From the NCBI GenBank assembly GCA_947589305.1, contig CANQAP010000003.1, forward strand, positions 1 to 64,000: 64,000 nt of DNA. The letters run 5' to 3'. A program made the position numbers and the translations under genes. Source of the stretch: an uncultured Lachnospiraceae bacterium. GTDB taxonomy: Bacteria > Bacillota > Clostridia > Lachnospirales > Lachnospiraceae. Below, piece by piece: positions 1 through 7,017 of this stretch. The notes below the pieces were generated by a model that saw only the letters and a program-made list of their open reading frames with translations, did not search any database and had not been told where the DNA came from. Position 1 is the stretch's first letter, and each line of letters begins with the position of its first letter.

Positions 1-279
1 TGAAGCTTTTTCTGCTCTTTCTCCAAATCTGCGTTTTCGGACAGCAGTTTCTCCTTATCTTCCGACAGTGTTTCCGCTTGCTCCTTGAGCAGATGACCGG
101 CTGCGGAAAGTTCCGATACTTCCTGCCGGATCGCTTCTTCCTCTTTCCGTATCTGCTCCGTTTCCTGCTCTGTTGCCGTCTGCCGATAAAGAAGATTGGC
201 TAATTCCTCTCTGCCGCCGGAAATGGTCTGTTTCAGTTCCTCCACCTCTTTCTGGCGTTCCCGTTTTTCAGCTTGGCAG
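1..279 (-). CDS. Coiled-coil protein fragment, cut by left edge and by a junction
   Basis: On the minus strand an open frame runs from about 279 off the left edge. It reads as a charged, Glu/Lys/Gln-rich helix with heptad-like spacing, for example KRERQKEVEELKQ, followed by EQETEQIRKEEEAIRQ. Long coiled coils of this kind form the C-terminal half of MobA/MobV-type relaxases, as in the relaxase at 13615-14895, but no catalytic motif is inside the window, so the family is a guess. No credible start codon or ribosome binding site is seen at the right end: near position 275 the minus-strand frame loses its coiled-coil character and plus-strand coding sequence begins. I therefore read it as a gene truncated at a recombination junction. 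Confidence 0.45.
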
Positions 280-481
280 GAACAAGCTGCCAGACTGAAA
301 CAGGGAGAGATTACCGCAGAGGAGTATGACCAGTGGCGGTACAAGTACCCCCCCCGATCTGGACACTTCCGGGTATTGGGTTTCCGTTCCCGCGCAAGCG
401 GTCAGTGATATGCTCATGGAAGAATTTAATAAAATCGAGAAAGAAGAAAAGAAAACAGCTAAAAAGAAAAAACAGAAATGA
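276..481 (+). pseudogene. C-terminal gene remnant with a C8-run frameshift
   Basis: A plus-strand frame begins abruptly at the junction and reads QEQAARLKQGEITAEEYDQW, then RYKYP. At an eight-C run (about 348-355) the frame breaks. Shifted by one base, it continues as DLDTSGYWVSVPAQAVSDML and ends in a Lys-rich tail at the TGA ending at 481. The joined reading is a natural-looking protein C-terminus that would be intact with seven Cs, so I infer a one-base insertion in the homopolymer on top of a missing 5' end. Such a helix, YP/DT segment and basic tail recall the ends of mobile-element proteins, but I cannot name the family. A sequencing error in the C run is possible. Confidence 0.4.
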
Positions 482-619
482 GCATAAAAAACCTTGCCGA
501 TATTCAGTTTCCAACTGCAACCGCACTGTCGTGCGGTTGTCGCGGCATTCGCCAAATGGAAATGCAAGCATTTCCGCTTGGCTCATTGCTCGCGCAAATC
601 AGCAAGGTTTTTCTTATGC
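482..619. repeat. MITE-like 138-bp structure with terminal inverted repeats and two hairpins
   Basis: The ends GCATAAAAAACCTTGC (482-497) and GCAAGGTTTTTCTTATGC (602-619) are imperfect inverted repeats. Between them lie a perfect 8-bp hairpin (AACCGCAC 519-526, GTGCGGTT 531-538) and a second perfect 8-bp hairpin (GGAAATGC 558-565, GCATTTCC 568-575) whose stem is extended by GCCAA 551-555 with TTGGC 578-582. The DNA could fold into a three-armed cruciform. It starts right after the stop codon of the preceding remnant. It could be a miniature mobile element, a terminator or origin of the neighbouring element, or a structured RNA. No clear target-site duplication is seen. Confidence 0.5.
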
Positions 620-701
620 CATTGATGTAATTATTCAGCGAGTGATACTTGAAATGTTGCCAAATCGTTGCTAGAACCTAAGCAAATTTGCTTGTAACCC
701 G

Positions 702-744
702 CATAAATACTGGCTTTTTCAATCCCATTTCATCACTCAAACTC
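702..744. repeat. Left attachment repeat (attL candidate), core TCAAACTC
   Basis: CATAAATACTGGCTTT at 702-717 and TCAAACTC at 737-744 match CATAAATACAGGCTTT at 22661-22676 and TCAAACTC at 22697-22704, with almost the same spacing (35 against 36 bp). The right copy is the last codons of guaA plus its terminator. On the minus strand the left copy also reads like a coding end (EKEFE then TGA), as the guaA end reads IEFE then TAA. I infer integrase crossover in the 8-bp core GAGTTTGA, with the shared flank suggesting that the sequence left of 737 is the end of a related element inserted earlier at the same site. Confidence 0.6.
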
Positions 745-790
745 TTTTTCAGGTTCGATTTTTCATGTTACTTTATTGTTATTGCGTTTC

Positions 791-817
791 AAAATCGTAT
801 CATTTTGATACGATTTT
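791..817. terminator. Perfect 12-bp stem-loop near the left end
   Basis: AAAATCGTATCA (791-802), loop TTT, TGATACGATTTT (806-817) form a perfect hairpin whose flanks give A and T runs on either side. It could terminate transcription in both directions at the element boundary, insulating the cargo from outside. It could equally be a protein-binding palindrome of the attachment region. Confidence 0.4.
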
Positions 818-846
818 ATCTCTTGTTAATGTGGTTTCTAAGCTGC

Positions 847-866
847 TGTACCCAAATTGTACCCAA
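847..866 (+). repeat. GTACCCAA doublet, left arm-type integrase site candidate
   Basis: TGTACCCAAATTGTACCCAA is a tandem pair of GTACCCAA boxes 11 bp apart, about one helical turn. A copy with 19 of 20 identical bases lies in the same orientation at 22614-22633, inside the other end. Tn916-type integrases with an N-terminal arm-binding domain use such paired boxes, and the integrase at 19266 has that type of N-terminus. Confidence 0.55.
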
Positions 867-920
867 TAATTTTATTCCAAGCTTTCTTACTTATGAATTT
901 CACCTTCAACTATCATGTAC

Positions 921-1583
921 TTATCTTTTATCTCTATGGTAATTAATCGAATAACATTTTTCGTTGATATTCAATATACTTTTCAAATCGTCAACATCAA
1001 TTCTATCTTGTAATCCAATTTTAAATGTACTATTGCTAGAATAAAACAAATCTATATGATCAACCGGATGTAAGATTGGATCTACTCTATTCTCATCCTC
1101 ATCATGATCATATCTTAAATAACCAGTTTCAAACGATAATAAATATATTAATAATTCCCAACAAAACTGAGCATAATTATTATCTAGAATTTCAAACTCA
1201 TTCATGGTATCCATAAAAGCATCCAGCATATTTTCTATTGACTTCACAATACTATTCTTATCTCTAATAATTGTAGATAAAATCGCAATTGTTTGACTAT
1301 CAATTATCCTGCCCTGAAATAATGATATTAAAAATCCTTCTTTCTCCTTTAGCAGAAAAGGATATTGGATACTATGAATTTTATCTCCTTCACCCCAAAA
1401 CAAACGGCTCATCTTATCAACAAATATCACAAGGTCTTCCTCTTTACTATCTATTTCACGCAATGGTTCAACATTTAAAATGGTCATTACTGAAAGTAAA
1501 TAACTTACAATATCATATTGCTCTCTAATAGATCCCAGTTCTTGATTTGAGTATTTTGAGGTGTGAAAATAATATTTTTTCAT
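921..1583 (-). CDS. Hypothetical 220-aa partner of the helicase gene
   Basis: No family recognised. The protein is acidic and helical, with no membrane segment or signal peptide. A C-terminal segment (DPILHPVDHIDLFYSSNSTF, then KIGL) looks like a compact conserved core. The gene starts four bases after the stop codon of the helicase gene (stop at 1587-1589); its ribosome binding site GAGGTG overlaps that stop region, so the two should be co-translated. Base composition is strongly AT-rich like the rest of the cargo. The tight pairing of a small protein of unknown function with a UvrD-like helicase inside a mobile element suggests a two-gene defence or DNA-processing system; this is inference from context only. 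Confidence 0.7.
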   Translation of the reverse strand: MKKYYFHTSKYSNQELGSIREQYDIVSYLLSVMTILNVEPLREIDSKEEDLVIFVDKMSRLFWGEGDKIHSIQYPFLLKEKEGFLISLFQGRIIDSQTIAILSTIIRDKNSIVKSIENMLDAFMDTMNEFEILDNNYAQFCWELLIYLLSFETGYLRYDHDEDENRVDPILHPVDHIDLFYSSNSTFKIGLQDRIDVDDLKSILNINEKCYSINYHRDKR

Positions 1584-1586
1584 TAG

Positions 1587-3599
1587 CTACACCTCATCAA
1601 TCATTGCCTCTATTATTCTTCTAGTTTTTGCTTTTACTTCATTTTCTGTTCTTTCCACAACTCTTTTAGGCACTATTCTCTGTAATTCGCTTCTTTCATC
1701 CGCAGACAACTGCGGGTACTCATTACAAACTTCATTTATCATATCTTCAACAGATTTCCGTTTATTTTGGGCAGCAATTCTAATTTTTTCTGCCTGCAAT
1801 AATTTTTCTGTTTCCCCCGGCTCTCGTAACTCCATGTAACCATTTTTATTAATATTATTTATGGCTGCTTCATATATTTTTATAAATTGCTCATTTACAC
1901 TATTAACTATAAAATATGATGATAAAAATGATCTTGTTAAAATCATATAAATTGAGTTTCTCTTCCGAATATCATCATTTATAACTCCTGTTTCTATGCA
2001 GATTACAAAAGGAAATTCCAAGCCTTTAATATTGTTTGTGTTACTAATAAAAACCTTATTCTTTTCTTTTACCTTACTCACATATCCTCTGGTCGACTCC
2101 CAATCATATCTTTCGTCAATCAATAGGCATAAACTATCTGCAATATTATAATTAATCTTATTATTTCCCAAAAGAACTATAGCAATATCATGGGGTTCAA
2201 CTGTGGGATTTTTTTCTATAATCTCATCCATGCACTCCATTACCTTTTGATCTATAACTTGAACGTCTGCAGACTTTATCTGTATACTCATAATTCCAAA
2301 TGAATCGATATCCTCAAATCGCCGAAGTGGCATTCTCTTTAAAAGAAATTTTCCATCACGTCTTTGTGGTAAATATCCGCACGCTTCCCACTCATCATCA
2401 TCCAACCATCTAATGACAGGTTTTTCATACAATCCCATTCCTATCGAATGTGCTAACATTAGTGTCTTAGGATCTGTTCTATAACATTTATTTAATAAAT
2501 AATCACTACTAACAGATTTTTTTATATCTGTATCAAAAACATTTTGAAAAATATCTCCTGCAATATAAATTCTTTTAGCAGTAACCATTTTACATAACTT
2601 TAAGAAATTATCCGTAAAATCTTGGCTTTCATCAATAAAAATGTAATCAAAACATTTTTCTATTGTTTCTTTTTTCTCCAATTCCTCAATTGCCAATTTA
2701 CATACATTATCAAATGTATTAGTAAATGAATATCTTCTAAAATCTAAATGATAGTTCCAACAGATATAACTATATAAACCTGTATTAGGCATATTCTGAG
2801 ATCCCCAACTAGGAAAAACCCATAAACGCTTATTCCATTCAATTTGTTCTTCTACTTTCATAAAATTAAAAAATTGAGGAATCCTATAAACCATATCTTG
2901 TGCCAAAACTTTATTGTGACACGTAAATACTATTTTACTTTCCTTTTCGCCAACATATATTTCTCTAAGTTTGTGCAATAACAATTCCGTTTTCCCTGTT
3001 CCAGCCAATCCTTGAATAGTAATTATATTCTTATCAATATCTTCAAAAATAAATCTACTTTGCATTCCATCAAATAATACTATTTTCTTCTTTACCTTAT
3101 CTAATAAAGTTTCCGGAACTTCTGCACCAATTTTATTAATATCATTAATACTCCCTATTAATAGTGATATTAAAAGTTCTACAATTCTCTCATTTTGAAC
3201 TGGAATCCTATATTTTCTTAATATTTCCTCTATTTCTAAGTCTTTTATATATTCAAATTGTACTATTTCTATACAATCTTGCCATAGTCTTTTTCTACCT
3301 ATATATTTTTGATATTCATATCTTTTAGATAAATATTCTAGGTCATCTATAAAATCATCTATAAAATCGTTAAACTTTTCACATTCTTTTCCAAGGTTAA
3401 TTAGTAAAATTTTCTGTTTTGGTATTAAGACAATTATCTTTTCCTTATACTCATATTCATCAATTTTTCCTTCATTTCCCAATGCCTTTTCTATAATATA
3501 TATTGGTCTAGAAGTTTCTTCCGAATATCTGTCCAATTTTTCTATAAAATTATTAATTATCTCTTTTCTTTCTACGCCACAATAAAATAAACTATTCAT
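1587..3599 (-). CDS. UvrD-like superfamily 1 helicase with unknown N-terminal region
   Basis: 670 aa. Residues 1 to about 170 match nothing I recognise. A P-loop, GLAGTGKT, sits at 197-204, a Walker B box FIDESQDF near 325, the SF1 segment LNKCYRTDPKT near 385 and a late UvrD-type motif with KGLEFPFVICIE around 545, so the ATPase core looks complete. The C-terminal 70 residues are charged and helical. The protein should unwind or translocate on DNA, or act as an ATP-dependent sensor in the cytoplasm. It is the first gene of a two-gene operon with the 220-aa protein downstream. It resembles the helicase subunits of Gabija-like systems in fold only: no OLD-family nuclease partner is present. 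Confidence 0.8.
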   Translation of the reverse strand: MNSLFYCGVERKEIINNFIEKLDRYSEETSRPIYIIEKALGNEGKIDEYEYKEKIIVLIPKQKILLINLGKECEKFNDFIDDFIDDLEYLSKRYEYQKYIGRKRLWQDCIEIVQFEYIKDLEIEEILRKYRIPVQNERIVELLISLLIGSINDINKIGAEVPETLLDKVKKKIVLFDGMQSRFIFEDIDKNIITIQGLAGTGKTELLLHKLREIYVGEKESKIVFTCHNKVLAQDMVYRIPQFFNFMKVEEQIEWNKRLWVFPSWGSQNMPNTGLYSYICWNYHLDFRRYSFTNTFDNVCKLAIEELEKKETIEKCFDYIFIDESQDFTDNFLKLCKMVTAKRIYIAGDIFQNVFDTDIKKSVSSDYLLNKCYRTDPKTLMLAHSIGMGLYEKPVIRWLDDDEWEACGYLPQRRDGKFLLKRMPLRRFEDIDSFGIMSIQIKSADVQVIDQKVMECMDEIIEKNPTVEPHDIAIVLLGNNKINYNIADSLCLLIDERYDWESTRGYVSKVKEKNKVFISNTNNIKGLEFPFVICIETGVINDDIRKRNSIYMILTRSFLSSYFIVNSVNEQFIKIYEAAINNINKNGYMELREPGETEKLLQAEKIRIAAQNKRKSVEDMINEVCNEYPQLSADERSELQRIVPKRVVERTENEVKAKTRRIIEAMIDEV

Positions 3600-3629
3600 T
3601 GGTTCTCCTTATTCTAAAATGCTAATTAT

Positions 3630-3658
3630 ATTAAATATTCAATAAATACACTGTCCAA
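3630..3658 (-). promoter_or_regulatory. Promoter of the helicase operon
   Basis: On the minus strand, TTGGAC (3653-3658), a 17-bp spacer and TTTAAT (3630-3635) precede the helicase start at 3599, which has the ribosome binding site AAGGAG. The spacing is ideal and both hexamers are close to consensus; a TATAAT lies a few bases further downstream as an alternative -10. Confidence 0.5.
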
Positions 3659-3702
3659 TTTTATCCACTAGACTATATCCATCTTCAATATTATCTAATA
3701 TA

Positions 3703-3924
3703 CTAATATCGATTTAACACCCGATAAATCTCCACTATTTCTTTACCAACCTTATACAAATCAAACAGATTATAATCTGTCTTAAAAATAACACACTTAG
3801 ACATGTCTGCACCGATGCAAGGGAAGTGCTGTATTGTTTCCAATGCCTAATCTACATTATCCTCAGCAATGAAATTTTTAATAGATTTCAACGTCTTTGT
3901 CACTAACGGTGTTTACTCATCTAG
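3703..3924 (-). pseudogene. Decayed small gene directly behind the RES gene
   Basis: In the same frame as the RES gene and directly after its TAG stop, the minus strand reads protein-like sequence interrupted by two further stops: LDE, stop, TPLVTKTLKSIKNFIAEDNV, D, stop, ALETIQHFPCIGADMSKCVI, and on to KVGKEIVEIYRVLNRY and a final TAG at 3703-3705. The uninterrupted stretches have normal composition, so this looks like a gene of roughly 60-70 residues that has lost its frame. It could have been a third or fourth component of the RES operon, or a C-terminal extension of the RES protein. I do not recognise its family. Confidence 0.5.
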
Positions 3925-5001
3925 CTAAACCGCTGTCATTTTGTATTCCAAATCACCAATCAAGAAATTTCTATGGTATGTACAATCACAAGCAGAAGAG
4001 TCAAAAAGAGCGACATTATATGATGTCTTTTCAAATGCACTAAAATACTTTACACCATCATATCCCAAAAATTTTGCAAAATCACTGATATACTGTGTTG
4101 GTAAATAATCCAAATCACTATCTAATCTACTCATAGGTTTAGCCATATCATTCTGAATTTGCCGCAAAGTACTTTCATTCACCAAATACGCCACTTTATC
4201 ATTTTCAGTGTAAAAAGGCGAGCTGTGAACAATCGAACTTAAATCTAATACCCTCACATTGCGATTAAGTTTGAAGGTTGCGATAGTGATATAGTCAAAT
4301 GCGTGTGCCCTAATTTCTTTTACTGTTGTTTTCTTATGGCTACACAAGTATAAACAACTTTGTCCTTTTGAATTGGCTCTTCCCGGCGAAGCGACATCAT
4401 CTGGTGGCGCCCACATTTCTTTTCTAGAATATCCTTTCTTATCAGACACACGAGCTCGATAAAACTTTGTACCTCCTGGAATAATGGTTTCTGTTTCTTT
4501 CAGAACAGATTCCAAAATCTCCAAATTAATATATTTGCTATGAAATCTATTTTCGTTCCTCAAATACTTTTTAAAAATGTCCCAACTATACTTTCCCATT
4601 ATCGAATTATCTTTTAAGTATGTTTCATCAAACAGTTGAGGTATTCCTACTCGTTCCATCGTAATCCTTGAATCCAGATCTAACGACTCAGATACATACT
4701 CCGACACTATTCGTTTGACTTCAAATGAACTTCCTGAGAAGATGCTCCAATCTTTTAACAGCATATCCTCAATCAACATTTTTTCATCTTCAGGATATAA
4801 TGTTGGAAGTTCTGATTCTGGAACGTATAGCTCCAAAATAGAATCTAACATCTCTTCTACATTTGTTTTATCTGCATCTTGCTCAGAATCATATATCCAT
4901 GTATTTCTTTTTCTACAAACCGGGCAATCTCCTATATGCCCTACCATTTCTATTGCTGCTCTAATTTCTGTATCTTTAAAACAATCTATACAACAAATCA
5001 T
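3925..5001 (-). CDS. RES-domain protein with Cys-rich HEPN/RES-type N-terminus
   Basis: 358 aa. The N-terminus has paired cysteines (C3, C4, C7 and C26, C29), as in proteins annotated with a HEPN/RES N-terminal domain. The RES domain occupies about residues 170-345: FYRAR at 180-184, GRAN at 207-210, a conserved Glu near 229, then LPTQYISDF and YDGVKYFSA. RES toxins of RES-Xre modules degrade NAD+, with two Arg and one Glu as key residues, and such residues are visible here. The start ATG follows directly after the TAA of the sce7725-type gene, so the gene is the third in an operon. No Xre-like antitoxin is adjacent, so it may be an effector triggered by its partners rather than a classical toxin; that is inference. 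Confidence 0.8.
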   Translation of the reverse strand: MICCIDCFKDTEIRAAIEMVGHIGDCPVCRKRNTWIYDSEQDADKTNVEEMLDSILELYVPESELPTLYPEDEKMLIEDMLLKDWSIFSGSSFEVKRIVSEYVSESLDLDSRITMERVGIPQLFDETYLKDNSIMGKYSWDIFKKYLRNENRFHSKYINLEILESVLKETETIIPGGTKFYRARVSDKKGYSRKEMWAPPDDVASPGRANSKGQSCLYLCSHKKTTVKEIRAHAFDYITIATFKLNRNVRVLDLSSIVHSSPFYTENDKVAYLVNESTLRQIQNDMAKPMSRLDSDLDYLPTQYISDFAKFLGYDGVKYFSAFEKTSYNVALFDSSACDCTYHRNFLIGDLEYKMTAV

Positions 5002-5970
5002 TTATCTAGCCTCTAAATATTCTCCCATCATTTCTATATGATGCATCAATGAATATTTCTTAATTACACCTAATCCCGGAAACTTTCCAACATTGTAACA
5101 TTCAATTAAGCTATTTAGACCAATTGTTTTTGGAATAACATCAAAATTCTCCCAATTTATTAAACTATTCATAGCCTCCTCAAATTTTCTAGCTGGATCG
5201 GAAATACTTTCATTAGATTCCGATACAAAATGATGCACTCTTAACTCTTCTCTGTTTCCAAAATACATAACATGAATCGCTATCGCCAAAGGTGCAAAAC
5301 CAGATTCCTCAAACTCATTTCCAACCATTGAAAAATCAGAAAATCCAACAAATCCTCTTTTTTTATAAACAATATGATTTCTACTAAATAGTTCATCTGG
5401 ATTTTCAATATAATCTATATTACGTTTCGCTTTTCTATAACCGTCCTCCAAAATTATTATGTCATCATCGATAATATCTTCATAATCTCCACCTTTAGGA
5501 ACAACTGTATATTTTCCTGTTATTTCTTCTCCATATTCCTCATAATAATGATAATTTCCCTTTTCAATATTTATCATCACTGCATCTTTGGCATCAAGTT
5601 TATTTTCTATAATATCGGAAATAACCTTATCATCCACTAAATATGCTTTTTGAATACCCGAATCATTCCACACATTTTTATAACCATCGAGTGTTTTTTG
5701 TAATTTCTGCTTTTTATTTTCATCACTTTCTTTCTCAATATTCTTTCTCATATCGTTTAATTCTTTACTGAAAGAACCAACTTTAGGATTTCTAATTACA
5801 ATCACTTTACGATTCGTTTCAATAAACTTTGTAAGCGTTGAAAAAAAAGTGCTACTAAATTTTACAGGTTCAATAATCGGAATTACTCTTGAGCTGAGTT
5901 TCCCTGCGTCCAAAAGTTCACGTAAACACAATAATTCATTCTGTCTTCCTCTAAGATATGGAAAATACAT
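5002..5970 (-). CDS. sce7725-family (phage T4 beta-type) protein
   Basis: 322 aa. It opens with MYFPYLRGRQNELLCLREL, then VIPIIEP, the signature start of sce7725-family proteins, which are related to the beta protein fold of phage T4. The family is cytoplasmic, of unknown biochemical function, and usually sits beside an sce7726-family gene, as here. The start ATG lies five bases after the previous gene's last sense codon, and the stop TAA abuts the ATG of the RES gene, so the three genes form one compact translation-coupled operon. No catalytic motif is evident. In this context it may be a sensor or adaptor between the nuclease-like sce7726 protein and the RES effector; this is speculation. 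Confidence 0.8.
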   Translation of the reverse strand: MYFPYLRGRQNELLCLRELLDAGKLSSRVIPIIEPVKFSSTFFSTLTKFIETNRKVIVIRNPKVGSFSKELNDMRKNIEKESDENKKQKLQKTLDGYKNVWNDSGIQKAYLVDDKVISDIIENKLDAKDAVMINIEKGNYHYYEEYGEEITGKYTVVPKGGDYEDIIDDDIIILEDGYRKAKRNIDYIENPDELFSRNHIVYKKRGFVGFSDFSMVGNEFEESGFAPLAIAIHVMYFGNREELRVHHFVSESNESISDPARKFEEAMNSLINWENFDVIPKTIGLNSLIECYNVGKFPGLGVIKKYSLMHHIEMMGEYLEAR

Positions 5971-5973
5971 ACT

Positions 5974-6831
5974 CTATCCCTCCATTCTCGCATTCCAAAG
6001 TGTGTCTATTTCCTGGTAATTTGAATTGATTCTTTTTGAAAAATACGCATAAAACCTCAATTCATATGGAACCTTTTCTTCTAATTTATTTTCAACAAGC
6101 ATCAATGTTCTAGCTTTTAAGCATCTCATCACATCTTTTTGCAGAGTAATAATATTTACACGTTCCAACCATTTTTGGCACTCTCTATAATACTGAAAAC
6201 TATTAACCTCTGGAAGTTTATGAAAATGTTTTAATAATATAGATTCAAATTCTGCTTTGCGCAAAACTTGAAACATTGCCTCATATGACAGATTTTCCTT
6301 ATTACAAAGGGCTTTTTTTCTACATATTAATTTTCCACTTGCAGTCAATTCGTATATTCCGACCTTTTGATCTTTCAAAAACTCTTTTACACGTGGCAAC
6401 TGTTTATTTCCAACTACAACATAAACATAACTGAATACTTTGTAATAATCTTTAATCTGATTTTCTAATCTAAGCAGATTATCTAAATCTGTTTTTATTT
6501 CATATACCACTCCGCGACCATTAATCATGATAAAATCCGCTTTCGAATCACCAATAGGTAATTCTGTAAGTGCAGCTGTATTATACAAATCATGTTTCTT
6601 TATCAACAATTGATTAAGAATTGTATTTTTATAATAATATTCATTTCTATACTCACAATCCATAAAATGATATATCTCACTTATTGCCTCTCCGATGGTC
6701 GCATTCTCTGTTTTTATATATCTTTTTACACACTTAGAAAAGGATTCCGGAACACTATTTTCGCTAATCATTCTATCAAAATATGGCACCGTAAAAATTT
6801 TATTAATCATATATGTATCAATTTTCTCCAT
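5974..6831 (-). CDS. sce7726-family protein with PD-(D/E)XK-like motif
   Basis: 285 aa. The central stretch ALTELPIGDSKADFIMINGR followed by GVVYEIKTDLDN is typical of the sce7726 family. It also lays out like a PD-(D/E)XK nuclease core: E90, D99 and the pair E111-x-K113, followed by a helix. The protein could therefore cut DNA or be an inactive nuclease-fold binding protein. It is the first gene of the operon sce7726-sce7725-RES and has a near-consensus promoter (6862-6890). Neighbouring composition is AT-rich and the cassette sits between two other putative defence loci. Confidence 0.8.
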   Translation of the reverse strand: MEKIDTYMINKIFTVPYFDRMISENSVPESFSKCVKRYIKTENATIGEAISEIYHFMDCEYRNEYYYKNTILNQLLIKKHDLYNTAALTELPIGDSKADFIMINGRGVVYEIKTDLDNLLRLENQIKDYYKVFSYVYVVVGNKQLPRVKEFLKDQKVGIYELTASGKLICRKKALCNKENLSYEAMFQVLRKAEFESILLKHFHKLPEVNSFQYYRECQKWLERVNIITLQKDVMRCLKARTLMLVENKLEEKVPYELRFYAYFSKRINSNYQEIDTLWNARMEG

Positions 6832-6861
6832 AGTATCCCCCTTTCCAAAACATTTTTTCTA

Positions 6862-6890
6862 ATTATAACACATTAGCTCAACCTACTCAA
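6862..6890 (-). promoter_or_regulatory. Promoter of the sce7726-sce7725-RES operon
   Basis: On the minus strand TTGAGT (6885-6890), exactly 17 bp, and a perfect TATAAT (6862-6867) stand about 30 bp in front of the sce7726 start codon at 6831, which has a GGGGG-type ribosome binding site. No obvious operator palindrome overlaps it. Confidence 0.65.
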
Positions 6891-6986
6891 TTACTCTATG
6901 ATGATTTTTTCTTCTTCAAGCTTCATCCACATATACATAATATATATTCAATACTGTTGCATATTTCTTATAATCTGAAATTCAAA

Positions 6987-7010
6987 AATGCACCCGTTTC
7001 CGGGTGCATT
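6987..7010 (-). terminator. Intrinsic terminator of the restriction-modification operon
   Basis: AATGCACCCG (6987-6996), loop TTTC, CGGGTGCATT (7001-7010): a perfect 10-bp GC-rich stem that on the minus strand runs into a T-run. It lies eight bases after the helicase stop codon. Confidence 0.8.
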
Positions 7011-7017
7011 CACGTTA

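Larger units (their letters stand above)
620..920. other. Non-coding left end of the element
   Basis: About 300 bp without a credible gene. It contains a short palindrome (AGCAAATTTGCT, 681-692), the left attachment repeat (702-744), a perfect 12-bp hairpin (791-817) and the GTACCCAA doublet (847-866). The rest is AT-rich and shows nothing I can name. The arrangement fits the end of a tyrosine-integrase element with core and arm sites. Confidence 0.5.

Noticed and set aside
333..674. 113-aa plus-strand frame over the hairpin region
   Set aside because: It runs through the stem-loop structure, has no ribosome binding site and has random-looking Arg/Ser/Lys composition.
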